64,000 bases of DNA from Polaribacter sejongensis (lineage in GTDB: Bacteria; Bacteroidota; Bacteroidia; Flavobacteriales; Flavobacteriaceae): the NCBI RefSeq assembly GCF_038024065.1, contig NZ_CP150667.1, positions 1,929,501-1,993,500 on the forward strand. Direction: 5' to 3'. The position numbers and the translations under genes were made by a program. Below are positions 16,619-23,949 of the stretch, in pieces (the first letter of the stretch is position 1; every line of letters begins with the position of its first letter). The notes beneath the pieces are model-generated. The model was given only the letters and a program-made list of their open reading frames with translations. It searched no databases and was not told the DNA's origin.

Positions 16619-18040
16619 ATGAAAATTCTTGTAACAGGTGCAACTGGCTATATAGGCAAACGTTTAATTCCGTTATTACTAAATGATGGACATACTATAA
16701 TTTGCCCTGTAAGAGATAAAATAAGAGCTGAAAATTACTACAGAAATCAAAAAAACATTCAATTAGTTGAAGCTGATTTTTTAAACATAGACAGCCTCCT
16801 TAATATTACAAAAGACATAGACGCTGCTTATTATTTAATTCACTCCATGTCTAATTCCGCAAAAGAGTTTCATCTTTTAGAAGAAAAATGCGCACTCAAT
16901 TTTAAACGTTTTTCAGAAACAACAAACATAAAACAAGTTATTTATTTAAGCGGAATAACCAATGACACTAAACTCTCTAAACATTTATTATCACGAAAAA
17001 ACGTAGAGATTACACTAGCGTCAGACAAATACGCATTAACTACTTTTAAAGCAGGAATTATTGTTGGATCTGGAAGTTCTTCTTTTGAAATCATAAGAGA
17101 CCTGGTAGAGAAATTACCCGCAATGATTGCTCCTAAATGGCTGAATACAAAAACACAACCCTTGGCCATTAGAGATGTTTTAACTTTTTTACACAAAGCA
17201 TTAGATAAAAAGGAATTATTCAATACTTCTCACGATATTTTTGGCCCAGAAATTCTAACTTATAAAGAAATGTTACTGCAATTCGCAGAAGTTAGAAAAC
17301 TAAAAAGGCACATTTTAACGGTGCCCATAATGACACCAAAATTATCTTCTTATTGGCTCTACTTTGTAACCTCTACTTCTTACAAATTAGCAAGCTCTTT
17401 AGTAAATTCTATGGGAGTAGAAGTTATTGGAAACAAAAGTAACATTAATGCTATTTTAGATGTAAACCCAATGTCTTACAAAGAGGCTGTGAAATTAGCA
17501 TTTAAAAAAATTGAACAAAACAGCATTATTTCTAGTTGGAAAGATTCCTATATAAGTAGCGGAAAATTAAAAAACTTTGTTCACGAGTTTGTAAACGTCC
17601 CAGAGTATGGCTGCTTTAAAGACCATAAAGAAAGAGTTATAAACGATAAAAAAAGAACACTAGACAGAATCTGGGCAATTGGAGGAGAAACAGGCTGGTA
17701 TTACGGAACTTTTCTATGGAAAATTCGTGGATTTTTAGATCAATTTTTTGGTGGCGCCGGTTTACGACGAGGTAGAAGGCATCCTACAGAATTAAATATC
17801 GGTGATGCTCTAGATTTCTGGAGGGTAATTTATGCTGACAAAGAAAAAGGAAAACTCCTACTCTATGCAGAAATGATAATGCCTGGTGAAGCTTGGTTAG
17901 AATTTAAAATTGATGAAGGTAAATTACACCAAACTGCAACATTTAGACCTCATGGTTTAGCAGGAAGACTCTATTGGTATGCTGTAATGCCTTTTCATTG
18001 GTTTGTTTTTAACGGTATGATTAACAATATTAACAAGTAA
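16619..18040 (+). CDS. SDR-family NAD(P)-binding protein with DUF2867 (YbjT-like)
   Basis: 473 aa from ATG 16619, which directly opens the Rossmann motif MKILVTGATGYIGKRLIPLL; an in-frame GTG at 16523 would add 32 unlike residues. The N-terminal 200 residues are an atypical SDR (DAAYYLIHSMSNSAKEF, VIYLSGI) without a clear YxxxK. The C-terminal 150 residues match the DUF2867 region of YbjT-type proteins (IGGETGWYYGTFLWKIRG, FFGGAGLRRGRRHPTEL, GDALDFWRV, LLLYAEMIMPGEAWLEF). The substrate is unknown. Such genes often sit beside photolyase, SRPBCC and TIGR03643 genes, as here, which suggests a stress role. Confidence 0.85.
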   Translation: MKILVTGATGYIGKRLIPLLLNDGHTIICPVRDKIRAENYYRNQKNIQLVEADFLNIDSLLNITKDIDAAYYLIHSMSNSAKEFHLLEEKCALNFKRFSETTNIKQVIYLSGITNDTKLSKHLLSRKNVEITLASDKYALTTFKAGIIVGSGSSSFEIIRDLVEKLPAMIAPKWLNTKTQPLAIRDVLTFLHKALDKKELFNTSHDIFGPEILTYKEMLLQFAEVRKLKRHILTVPIMTPKLSSYWLYFVTSTSYKLASSLVNSMGVEVIGNKSNINAILDVNPMSYKEAVKLAFKKIEQNSIISSWKDSYISSGKLKNFVHEFVNVPEYGCFKDHKERVINDKKRTLDRIWAIGGETGWYYGTFLWKIRGFLDQFFGGAGLRRGRRHPTELNIGDALDFWRVIYADKEKGKLLLYAEMIMPGEAWLEFKIDEGKLHQTATFRPHGLAGRLYWYAVMPFHWFVFNGMINNINK

Positions 18041-18198
18041 AATACCACAATAACTTATAAGTCAAAATCCTTATTAATCTGTATCGTTTATCAAGGACTA
18101 GACACATTTATCTATTTTCTATTCTAAAAGTTATTTGATCTTAAAGAATTTTATCAAAAAAGGCATATAAATTTAAAACAACAATCTTGTTTAATTTA

Positions 18199-18230
18199 TT
18201 TGGTAAATCATTAAACATTTATTATATTTG
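18199..18230 (+). promoter_or_regulatory. Bacteroidota promoter TTTG-N20-TATATTTG
   Basis: TTTG at 18199-18202, 20-bp spacer, then TATATTTG at 18223-18230, an exact TAnnTTTG -7 box. Spacing is within the 17-23 bp range of Flavobacterium promoters. Transcription would start near 18237, giving a leader of about 150 nt before the TIGR03643-like gene. This is the clearest promoter in the window. Confidence 0.65.
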
Positions 18231-18299
18231 AAATATAAATAACTGTTAATAGGAAATATAGTCCCCTAATTGCTTTTTTCAAAAACGGAAAAAGGAAAT

Positions 18300-18349
18300 T
18301 TATTTTAATATGTTTATAGTATTTGATTGCTATAAACATATTAAAATAA
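18300..18349. repeat. Perfect 20-bp inverted repeat (long hairpin)
   Basis: Arms 18300-18319 and 18330-18349 are exact reverse complements (TTATTTTAATATGTTTATAG and its complement) with a 10-nt loop TATTTGATTG. There is no T-run on either side, so it is not a typical terminator. It lies in the leader of the downstream genes. It could be an RNA control element, a protein-binding palindrome or a tiny mobile repeat. Confidence 0.6.
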
Positions 18350-18389
18350 TAAAAAGTTAATTCTATGCAGCTATAAGATAAATCTATGC

Positions 18390-18638
18390 ATTAAGCAATT
18401 AAACGGCATAGCTATTGATTGTATAATAGAAATAAACTGGATAGATAGAACCACGTTTGAAGCAATAAAACATCAATTTAACTTAAAAGAACAAGAAGTA
18501 ATTGATTTAATGCGAAAAGAAACGAAGCCCAAAAGCTTTGTAATGTGGAGAAAAAGGGTTCAGGAAAGAAAAACAAAACATTTAAAGTTAAGAACTTTCC
18601 AAAAAGGAAGATTTAAATGTTCAATACAGAAAAATTAA
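18390..18638 (+). CDS. TIGR03643-family small protein, no ATG start (ATT start or early pseudogene)
   Basis: 82 codons in frame with no stop, clearly related to the TIGR03643 family: IDCIIEINWIDRTTFEAI, QFNLKEQEVIDLMRKE, TKPKSFVMWRKRVQ, RKTKHLKLR, GRFKCS. Family members normally start M-x-x-L-N a few residues before the first helix; here that position is ATT at 18390 and no in-frame ATG, GTG or TTG precedes the conserved helix. The consensus R/MAW near the start reads C/INW. So it is either translated from ATT, or its start has recently mutated. Its stop is 3 bp before the next ATG, as in an operon. Function unknown; the family co-occurs with photolyase clusters. Confidence 0.65.
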   Translation: MKQLNGIAIDCIIEINWIDRTTFEAIKHQFNLKEQEVIDLMRKETKPKSFVMWRKRVQERKTKHLKLRTFQKGRFKCSIQKN

Positions 18639-18641
18639 ATT

Positions 18642-18866
18642 ATGGAGTTAATCAAAAAAGCATTAGAGTTTGAAACAAGAAAAATGAGATTTCCAACTAC
18701 AAGTGACCGTGTTTTAGCAGCTAGAGAAGCAAAAGCTTTAATCTTAGACTTAAACGAGGTATATAAAAAGAATAAAGATTCTGAAATTATGGATATCATG
18801 AAACGTTTAACCCTTATTAAACAAAGAATAGAGAGACGTTTAAAGGGAAAACCGTTAACTGCATAA
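18642..18866 (+). CDS. Small conserved protein (tandem paralogue 1)
   Basis: 74 aa, unrecognised family. Charged and helical: MELIKKALEFETRKMRF, PTTSDRVLAAREAKALIL, DLNEVYKK, then IMKRLTLIKQRIERRLKGKP. Roughly two thirds of residues match the next protein, so this is a tandem duplication. No signal peptide or cysteines. High Arg/Lys and Glu content with heptad-like Leu/Ile spacing suggests a helical, perhaps dimeric, protein. It begins 3 bp after the TIGR03643-like gene. Confidence 0.75.
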   Translation: MELIKKALEFETRKMRFPTTSDRVLAAREAKALILDLNEVYKKNKDSEIMDIMKRLTLIKQRIERRLKGKPLTA

Positions 18867-18944
18867 TAATTATAGATTTCTCTTGTTTTTCTAACTTTTA
18901 TAATTATATTCACAAAATTATAGATTAAAACAGAGAAACATAGC

Positions 18945-19160
18945 ATGAATTTATTAGAAAGAGCGGAAGAGTTTGAACATAGAAAGTTCTCATTTAAAAC
19001 AACTAGTGATAGAATTGTAGCTTCTAGAGAGGTAAAAGCCTTAATACTAGAGCTAAATGAAGTATATAAAGCAGAAAAAGATCTTGAAATAATGGATCAA
19101 ATGAAGCGCCTTACAGCAGTTAAACAAAAAATTGAAAAGCGCTTGAAAGGAAGACCTTAA
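18945..19160 (+). CDS. Small conserved protein (tandem paralogue 2)
   Basis: 71 aa, same unnamed family as the preceding gene, about 68% identical by eye over the full length. Shared core: E-F-E-x-R-K, TTSDR, A-x-RE-x-KALIL, LNEVYK, EIMDxMKRLT and a basic C-terminus RLKGRP. The next SDR gene starts 6 bp after its stop, so they are co-transcribed. Both copies are intact with high conservation, so both are likely used. Function unknown. Confidence 0.75.
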   Translation: MNLLERAEEFEHRKFSFKTTSDRIVASREVKALILELNEVYKAEKDLEIMDQMKRLTAVKQKIEKRLKGRP

Positions 19161-19166
19161 AAGCAA

Positions 19167-19850
19167 ATGAATAAAATTTTAGTTATTGGCGGAAGTAAAG
19201 GAATTGGAAAAGCAATTATTGATAGCTTAATTGATGAAAACTCAATTATAAATATCAGTAGAACAGCTCCTTTACTTTCCCACACTAACCTTAATCACTT
19301 TACTTGTGATATTCTTACAGATGATTTACCTGAGATAGACGCAATAGACACCTTAATCTATTGCCCAGGAAGCATCAATTTAAAGCCAATTTCTAGACTA
19401 AAACTTACCGATTTCAGAGAAGACTTTGAAATTAATGTAATTGGAGCTGTAAAAGCAATTCAACATTATTTACCCGCATTAAAAAAAGGAAACAACCCCT
19501 CCATCTTACTATTTAGCACGGTAGCTGCTAAATTAGGAATGCCTTTTCACGCAAGTGTAGCTACTGCAAAATCTGCCGTAGAAGGATTAACAAAATCGTT
19601 AGGAGCAGAATTGGCACCACTAATTCGCGTAAACGCCATTGCCCCAACAGTAACAGATACAGAGTTAGCCTCTAAGTTATTGCGCAATGAAAGAATGATT
19701 GAAAACATAAAAGAACGACACCCTCTAAAAAAATATTTAGCCCCAAAAGAAGTTGCAGACCTAGCTTCTTATTTAATATCTGAAAAAGCAGGTGCTATAT
19801 CTGGTCAAATTTTTGAATTAGACTGCGGAATTGTCAGTTTTAAAATATAA
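19167..19850 (+). CDS. SDR-family oxidoreductase-like protein lacking the catalytic Tyr
   Basis: 227 aa classical SDR fold: cofactor motif VIGGSKGIGKAI at residues 5-16, the NxxG-like LIYCPGS, the SSV-like FSTVAAKLG with its Ser/Thr, PxxV-like NAIAPTVTDT and a C-terminal ISGQIFELDCG. The active-site YxxxK reads V-A-T-A-K (HASVATAKSAVEGL): Lys is kept but Tyr is Val. A standard hydride transfer reaction is therefore doubtful. It may bind NAD(P) in a structural or sensing role, or use another acid. Upstream and downstream genes are tightly spaced. Confidence 0.87.
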   Translation: MNKILVIGGSKGIGKAIIDSLIDENSIINISRTAPLLSHTNLNHFTCDILTDDLPEIDAIDTLIYCPGSINLKPISRLKLTDFREDFEINVIGAVKAIQHYLPALKKGNNPSILLFSTVAAKLGMPFHASVATAKSAVEGLTKSLGAELAPLIRVNAIAPTVTDTELASKLLRNERMIENIKERHPLKKYLAPKEVADLASYLISEKAGAISGQIFELDCGIVSFKI

Positions 19851-19866
19851 TTAAAATCAGAATTAA

Positions 19867-20340
19867 ATGAATATTTACAATATAGAGATTAATAGTCTCC
19901 AGAATACCCCTATTCTTTTGTCAGATTTTAAAGGCAAATATATTCTTTTTGTAAACGTAGCTTCTAAATGCGGATTTACACCGCAATACAAAGATTTAGA
20001 AGAGTTGCATAAAACTTATAACGACAAAATAGTTGTAATTGGAGTTCCTTGTAATCAGTTTGGAAAACAAGAACCAGGATCTTTTTCTGAAATTGAAGAA
20101 TTTTGCGAAGTTAATTATGGTGTCTCCTTTTTAATTACAGAAAAAATTGATGTAAAAGGAAAAAATCAAAATCCACTATATACATGGCTAACATCTAAGA
20201 AGTTCAATAATAAAAAAAACTCTACCGTAAAATGGAATTTTCAAAAATATTTAGTTTCACCAGAAGGAGAATTAGTTGATTATTATTTTTCAATTACAAA
20301 ACCTTTGAGTTCAAAAATAATAAAACACTTAAAATCATAA
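19867..20340 (+). CDS. Glutathione peroxidase family (thioredoxin-dependent type)
   Basis: 157 aa, full family length. Peroxidatic Cys35 in NVASKCGFTPQ, the GPx signature VIGVPCNQFGKQEPG with the conserved Gln and a second Cys, FLITEKIDVKG and the WNFQKYLV motif with the catalytic Trp/Asn. It reduces hydroperoxides; the bacterial Cys forms usually take electrons from thioredoxin. No signal peptide, so cytoplasmic. Its place beside photolyase and TspO fits an oxidative-stress function. Confidence 0.94.
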   Translation: MNIYNIEINSLQNTPILLSDFKGKYILFVNVASKCGFTPQYKDLEELHKTYNDKIVVIGVPCNQFGKQEPGSFSEIEEFCEVNYGVSFLITEKIDVKGKNQNPLYTWLTSKKFNNKKNSTVKWNFQKYLVSPEGELVDYYFSITKPLSSKIIKHLKS

Positions 20341-20343
20341 AAT

Positions 20344-20514
20344 AGGTTTGACTTATTTAAAAAGAAAAGTGAGATAGAAAAGTTGTAAGAATCTTACAAG
20401 AAATTAATGGAAGAAGCTTTTAAACTACAAGCTATTATTAGAACAAATAGCGACAAAAATTATTCAGAAGCAGATAACATCCTAAAAAAAAATGAGTCTT
20501 TAAAATCTAAATAA
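20344..20514 (+). pseudogene. Decayed Lacal_2735/DUF6435-family small gene
   Basis: Read from 20344 in one frame this gives R-FDLFKKKSEIEKL, stop, ESYKKLMEEAFKLQ, IIRTNSDKNYSEAD, NILKKNESLKSK, stop at 20514. Family proteins of about 55 aa start MFGLFKKKSEIEKLQ. Here the start is AGG instead of ATG and the expected CAA (Gln) is TAA. Two single-base changes therefore remove the start and split the frame, so the gene appears dead. The remaining frame is otherwise intact, so decay is recent. An internal ATG at 20407 could still give 35 residues. The family assignment rests on memory of its sequence. Confidence 0.7.
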
Positions 20515-20522
20515 TTTATTCT

Positions 20523-20984
20523 ATGAAACAAGTAAAGCTTACACTATTATTTTTAGTAATCAATTTTGGTGCTTTAGCCATTGGAAGTTGGTTAATGAAT
20601 AACGGACCACTTTCCGATTGGTACACCAACCTAAACCAAGCTCCTTGGACACCACCTGGAATTGTATTTGGTATTGCCTGGACTTTTATTATGATTTGTT
20701 TTTCTATCTTTTTAGGTAAACAATTTACAACCAATTACAATTCAAAAATACTTTCCGTTTTTATAATTCAATTTATTTTAAACGTTAGCTGGAACTACAT
20801 TTTCTTCAATCAACATTTAGTTTTAATTGGTTTGATATCGATTGTATTACTCACAGCAACATTATTTTATTATTTTTTTAAATTAAGTAATAAAACAGGC
20901 GGCTATAAATATTTACTATTGCCATACATGATTTGGCTTTGTATTGCAACCTCATTAAATCTCTACATTCTAATTCATAATTAA
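20523..20984 (+). CDS. tspO: TspO/MBR-family tryptophan-rich sensory protein
   Basis: 153 aa with five hydrophobic helices and the family hallmarks: NQAPWTPPGIVFGIAWTFIM (Trp/Pro-rich loop 1), NVSWNYIFFNQH, and a terminal helix with MIWLCIATSLN. TspO proteins bind porphyrins and take part in light- and oxygen-dependent tetrapyrrole turnover. Full length. It starts after the dead DUF6435 copy and ends 1 bp before the SRPBCC gene, so the two are coupled. Context supports a photo-oxidative stress role. Confidence 0.93.
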   Translation: MKQVKLTLLFLVINFGALAIGSWLMNNGPLSDWYTNLNQAPWTPPGIVFGIAWTFIMICFSIFLGKQFTTNYNSKILSVFIIQFILNVSWNYIFFNQHLVLIGLISIVLLTATLFYYFFKLSNKTGGYKYLLLPYMIWLCIATSLNLYILIHN

Positions 20985-20985
20985 C

Positions 20986-21462
20986 ATGAAAATATACACA
21001 TTCCACAGAAAACAAAAACTACCAATTACACTAGAAGAGGCTTGGAAGTTTTTATCGAGCCCAAAAAATTTAAAAGTAATTACGCCTACTTATATGAGTT
21101 TTGATATTCTTTCGGGAGCAGAAAAACCAATGTTTGCTGGTCAGATTATACAATATATTGTTACCCCAATTCTTGGGATAAAAACAAAATGGGTTACCGA
21201 AATTACGCACGTAAAAGAAAACGAATACTTTGTAGATGAACAACGTTTTGGACCGTATGCATTATGGCATCACAAACATTTTATCAAAGAAATTGAAGGT
21301 GGCGTAGAAATGGAAGACATTATAGACTATAAAGTTCCTATGGGAATTTTAGGTCAAATAGCACATCCTATACTAGTAGAACCCAAATTAGAGGAAATTT
21401 TTGAGTACAGACAAAAGAAATTAATTGAACTTTTTGGACAATACTACCCGCCAATTAAATAG
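20986..21462 (+). CDS. SRPBCC-family ligand-binding protein
   Basis: 158 aa START/polyketide-cyclase-like fold: LEEAWKFLSSPKNLKVITP at the start, a long beta sheet (KWVTEITHVKENEYFVDEQ), GPYALWHHKH, EDIIDYKVPMGILG and a C-terminal helix EIFEYRQKKLIELF. No membrane segment. Such genes commonly sit next to photolyase and SDR genes, and the ligand is unknown. Begins one base after tspO. Confidence 0.85.
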   Translation: MKIYTFHRKQKLPITLEEAWKFLSSPKNLKVITPTYMSFDILSGAEKPMFAGQIIQYIVTPILGIKTKWVTEITHVKENEYFVDEQRFGPYALWHHKHFIKEIEGGVEMEDIIDYKVPMGILGQIAHPILVEPKLEEIFEYRQKKLIELFGQYYPPIK

Positions 21463-21500
21463 ATTTTTTCTGTTTTACAGAAATTAAATAATTATAATAA

Positions 21501-22808
21501 ATGAAGACAGAGATAAACATTTTTTGGTTTAGAAGAGATTTACGGTTAGATGATAATTGCGGATTATATCATGCCTTAAAATCAGGTAAAAAAGTACTTC
21601 CAATTTTTATTTTTGATGAAGAAATTTTAAGTAAATTAAAGAAAGATGATGCACGTGTTTCTTTTATTTATCAGGAAATAGCGCATATTCATGAAAAATT
21701 AGTTGAAATAGGGAGTGTTTTAGAGGTTTATCAAGGAAAGCCTAAAGAAATTTACAACTCATTATCAGAAAAGTACAGCATCGATACCGTATTCACAAAT
21801 CATGATTATGAACCGTATGCGATAAAAAGAGATTTAGAGATTAAGGAATTTCTTACATCAAAAAACATCAATTTTAAAACATTTAAAGACCAAGTAATTT
21901 TTGAAAGAAATGAAATTGTAAAAAAAGACGGTACACCGTATAAAGTTTACACACCCTTTTCTAAAAAATGGTTAGAAGCGTTTCACAATAAGGGAATTCA
22001 GTTTTATCCTTCAGAAACATTGCTAGAGAATTTTATCAAAAGTAAAAACCAACCTATTTTAAAATTAGAAGCTATTGGTTTTATAAAATCTGCCATAAAA
22101 GTTGCTTCCTACAAAGTATCTTCTAAATTAATTGATACGTATGAAGAAACCAGAAACTTCCCTGCAAAAGACAGTACTTCTAAATTAGGTACTCATTTAC
22201 GTTTTGGTACCGTGAGTATCCGTAAAATGGTTGACGAAGCATCAAAAAGCAACAACATTACTTTCTTAAAAGAATTGATTTGGCGCGAGTTTTTTATGCA
22301 GATTTTATGGCATTTTCCACACACCGTTAAAGAGAGTTTTAAACCAAAATACGATAGAATTCTTTGGAGAAATAACGAAGACGAATTTAAAGCATGGTGC
22401 AAAGGTGAAACAGGTTATCCGTTAGTAGATGCAGGCATGAAAGAATTAAACCAAACAGGTTTTATGCACAACAGAATTAGAATGTTGGTAGGTAGTTTTC
22501 TTTGCAAACATCTATTGATAGATTGGAGATGGGGAGAAGCTTATTTTGCAGAAAAATTACACGATTACGAACAAGCCAGCAACATAGGTAATTGGCAATG
22601 GGTTGCAGGTACTGGAGTGGATGCCTCGCCTTACTTTAGAATCTTTAACCCCACCACTCAAATTAAAAAATTTGATAAAGATTTAAATTATATCAAAAAA
22701 TGGGTTCCAGACTTTCAAGAACTCACATATCCTGCTCCTATTGTAGAACATAAATCTGCTAGAGAACGTTGTTTAACCACCTATAAAAAAGCATTGGTAG
22801 ATTTCTAG
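21501..22808 (+). CDS. phrB: Cryptochrome/DNA photolyase family (class I-like)
   Basis: 435 aa. An N-terminal antenna alpha/beta domain (WFRRDLRLDDNCGLYHA) and a C-terminal FAD-binding helical domain (SKLGTHLRFGTVSIRKM, LIWREFFMQILWHFP, TGYPLVDAGMKELNQTGFM, NIGNWQWVAGTGVDASPYF). All FAD-binding motifs and the Trp-rich region are present, so it should split UV-made pyrimidine dimers using blue light; a cryptochrome function cannot be excluded. It is the last gene of the stress cluster and is followed by a terminator. Confidence 0.94.
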   Translation: MKTEINIFWFRRDLRLDDNCGLYHALKSGKKVLPIFIFDEEILSKLKKDDARVSFIYQEIAHIHEKLVEIGSVLEVYQGKPKEIYNSLSEKYSIDTVFTNHDYEPYAIKRDLEIKEFLTSKNINFKTFKDQVIFERNEIVKKDGTPYKVYTPFSKKWLEAFHNKGIQFYPSETLLENFIKSKNQPILKLEAIGFIKSAIKVASYKVSSKLIDTYEETRNFPAKDSTSKLGTHLRFGTVSIRKMVDEASKSNNITFLKELIWREFFMQILWHFPHTVKESFKPKYDRILWRNNEDEFKAWCKGETGYPLVDAGMKELNQTGFMHNRIRMLVGSFLCKHLLIDWRWGEAYFAEKLHDYEQASNIGNWQWVAGTGVDASPYFRIFNPTTQIKKFDKDLNYIKKWVPDFQELTYPAPIVEHKSARERCLTTYKKALVDF

Positions 22809-22944
22809 TTGTTCTTACAATTTTTTTTATCAAATTTAAATATAAAAGAAAGCAACATATAAAATATAAATACGTTTTTTACTTATAAAATAGAAAAATA
22901 TCTATTCAATATTCTTCAATTTTATGTAAAATTATTCTTGTTTT

Positions 22945-22975
22945 AAAGGCTTCAATGTAAATTGAAGCTTTTTTA
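22945..22975 (+). terminator. Terminator after the photolyase gene
   Basis: AAAGGCTTCAAT pairs with ATTGAAGCTTTT across a GTAA loop and runs into T6. Classic intrinsic terminator, about 135 bp after the photolyase stop. Confidence 0.75.
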
Positions 22976-22995
22976 TTAAAAAAAATGAAATTTAA

Positions 22996-23027
22996 TTTGG
23001 TAGTAACTAAAAATAGTCTTTAATTTG
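22996..23027 (+). promoter_or_regulatory. Promoter of tRNA-Thr (TTTG-N20-TTAATTTG)
   Basis: TTTG at 22996-22999, 20-bp spacer, TTAATTTG at 23020-23027, one base off TAnnTTTG. The tRNA begins 17 bp downstream, a normal distance for a short processed leader. Confidence 0.5.
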
Positions 23028-23043
23028 CGCTCTCAAAATAAAA

Positions 23044-23117
23044 GCCGATGTAGCTCAGCTGGCTAGAGCAGCTGATTTGTAATCAGCAGGTCGTGGGTTC
23101 GAGTCCCTCCATCGGCT
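23044..23117 (+). tRNA. tRNA-Thr (anticodon TGT)
   Basis: Full cloverleaf of 74 nt: acceptor GCCGATG/CATCGGC, D arm GCTC-AGCTGGCTA-GAGC, anticodon arm GCTGA-TTTGTAA-TCAGC with anticodon TGT, variable loop AGGTC, T arm with GGTTCGAGTCC, and discriminator T. The 3' CCA is not encoded (TCAA follows). One U-U mismatch in the T stem. Confidence 0.96.
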
Positions 23118-23127
23118 CAATTTATTA

Positions 23128-23162
23128 AAAAGTCTCAAAAATTAATTTTTGAGACTTTTTTT
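23128..23162 (+). terminator. Terminator after tRNA-Thr
   Basis: Perfect arms AAAAGTCTCAAAAATT and AATTTTTGAGACTTTT with essentially no loop beyond the central bases, followed by more T. Starts 11 bp after the tRNA. Confidence 0.8.
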
Positions 23163-23336
23163 ATGTAAAACACTAAAAATCAGTCTAAATAATAATTTAA
23201 TTTTTATTTTAAAAAATGCAGCTAATTAAAAACAGCTCTATTATTTTAAAATAGAAGCTATTTAAGATTAAATAAATCCTAAATATTTGTAAATTCTTTA
23301 TTATTTTAGACAATTAATTATCTTAATCATAATTAT

Positions 23337-23942
23337 ATGCTCATTATTGGAATTGCCGGAGGTACAGGAAGTGGAAAAACTACGGTTGTAAATCAAATAA
23401 TTAAACAACTACCTACAGGTGAGGTTTGTGTAATTTCTCAAGATTCATACTATAACGAAACCGTAAACTTATCTTATGAAGAAAGATCAAAAATTAATTT
23501 TGATCATCCAAGAGCCATCGATTTTGATTTAATTGTTAAGCATTTAAAAAAATTAAGATTAGGAAAAACAATAGAACAACCTGTTTATTCTTTCGTAACA
23601 CACAACAGAACTACAGACACTATTAAAACACATCCTAGAAAAGTGGTTATAGTAGAAGGTATTTTAATTTTAAACAATGAAGCATTAAGAGATTTGTTTG
23701 ACATAAAAATATTTGTGCATGCAGATACAGACGAGCGCTTAATTAGAAGAATTAGAAGAGATATTACAGAAAGAGGAAGAGACATTGACGAAGTTTTAAA
23801 TAGGTATCAAGATACTTTAAAACCAATGCACCTTCAATTTATTGAGCCAACTAAAAATTTTGCAGATATTATTATTCCTAATAATAAACACAACACCGTA
23901 GCAATTGATGTTGTTAGAACAGTAATTAACGATCGTTTATAA
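23337..23942 (+). CDS. udk: Uridine kinase
   Basis: 201 aa. P-loop GIAGGTGSGKTTVVNQI at residues 4-20, SQDSYYN with the uridine-binding Asp/Tyr pair, FDHPRAIDFDL, VIVEGILIL, and the lid region DTDERLIRRIRRDITERGRDI. This phosphorylates uridine and cytidine in pyrimidine salvage. Length and motifs are normal for Udk. The next gene follows after 7 bp. Confidence 0.95.
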   Translation: MLIIGIAGGTGSGKTTVVNQIIKQLPTGEVCVISQDSYYNETVNLSYEERSKINFDHPRAIDFDLIVKHLKKLRLGKTIEQPVYSFVTHNRTTDTIKTHPRKVVIVEGILILNNEALRDLFDIKIFVHADTDERLIRRIRRDITERGRDIDEVLNRYQDTLKPMHLQFIEPTKNFADIIIPNNKHNTVAIDVVRTVINDRL

Positions 23943-23949
23943 TCTAATT

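Larger units (their letters stand above)
18041..18389 (+). other. Long leader region of the TIGR03643 / small-paralogue operon
   Basis: 349 bp holding a near-perfect promoter (18199-18230), then in the expected transcript a small hairpin with TTTTTTC/GGAAAAAG arms near 18270-18295, a perfect 20-bp palindromic hairpin (18300-18349), and two minimal ORFs, ATG-CAG-CTA-TAA at 18365 and ATG-CAT-TAA at 18386. The sequence before the promoter shows nothing. Confidence 0.5.
22809..23336. other. Intergenic region holding a terminator, tRNA-Thr and its promoter
   Basis: 528 bp between the photolyase and uridine kinase genes. It contains the photolyase terminator, the tRNA promoter, tRNA-Thr and the tRNA terminator, listed separately. 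The remaining 23163-23336 is AT-rich and should carry the udk promoter; no clear match was found. Confidence 0.5.

Noticed and set aside
18300..18349. Long hairpin as a transcription terminator
   Set aside because: No T-run follows the stem on either strand, and it lies in the leader after a strong promoter.
18365..18394. ATG codons just before the TIGR03643-like frame as its start
   Set aside because: Both are out of frame and meet stops within four codons; kept only as possible minimal ORFs.
18635..18946. 103-codon minus-strand reading over the small paralogue genes
   Set aside because: The plus strand carries two homologous proteins and tight operon spacing; the minus translation has no recognisable features.
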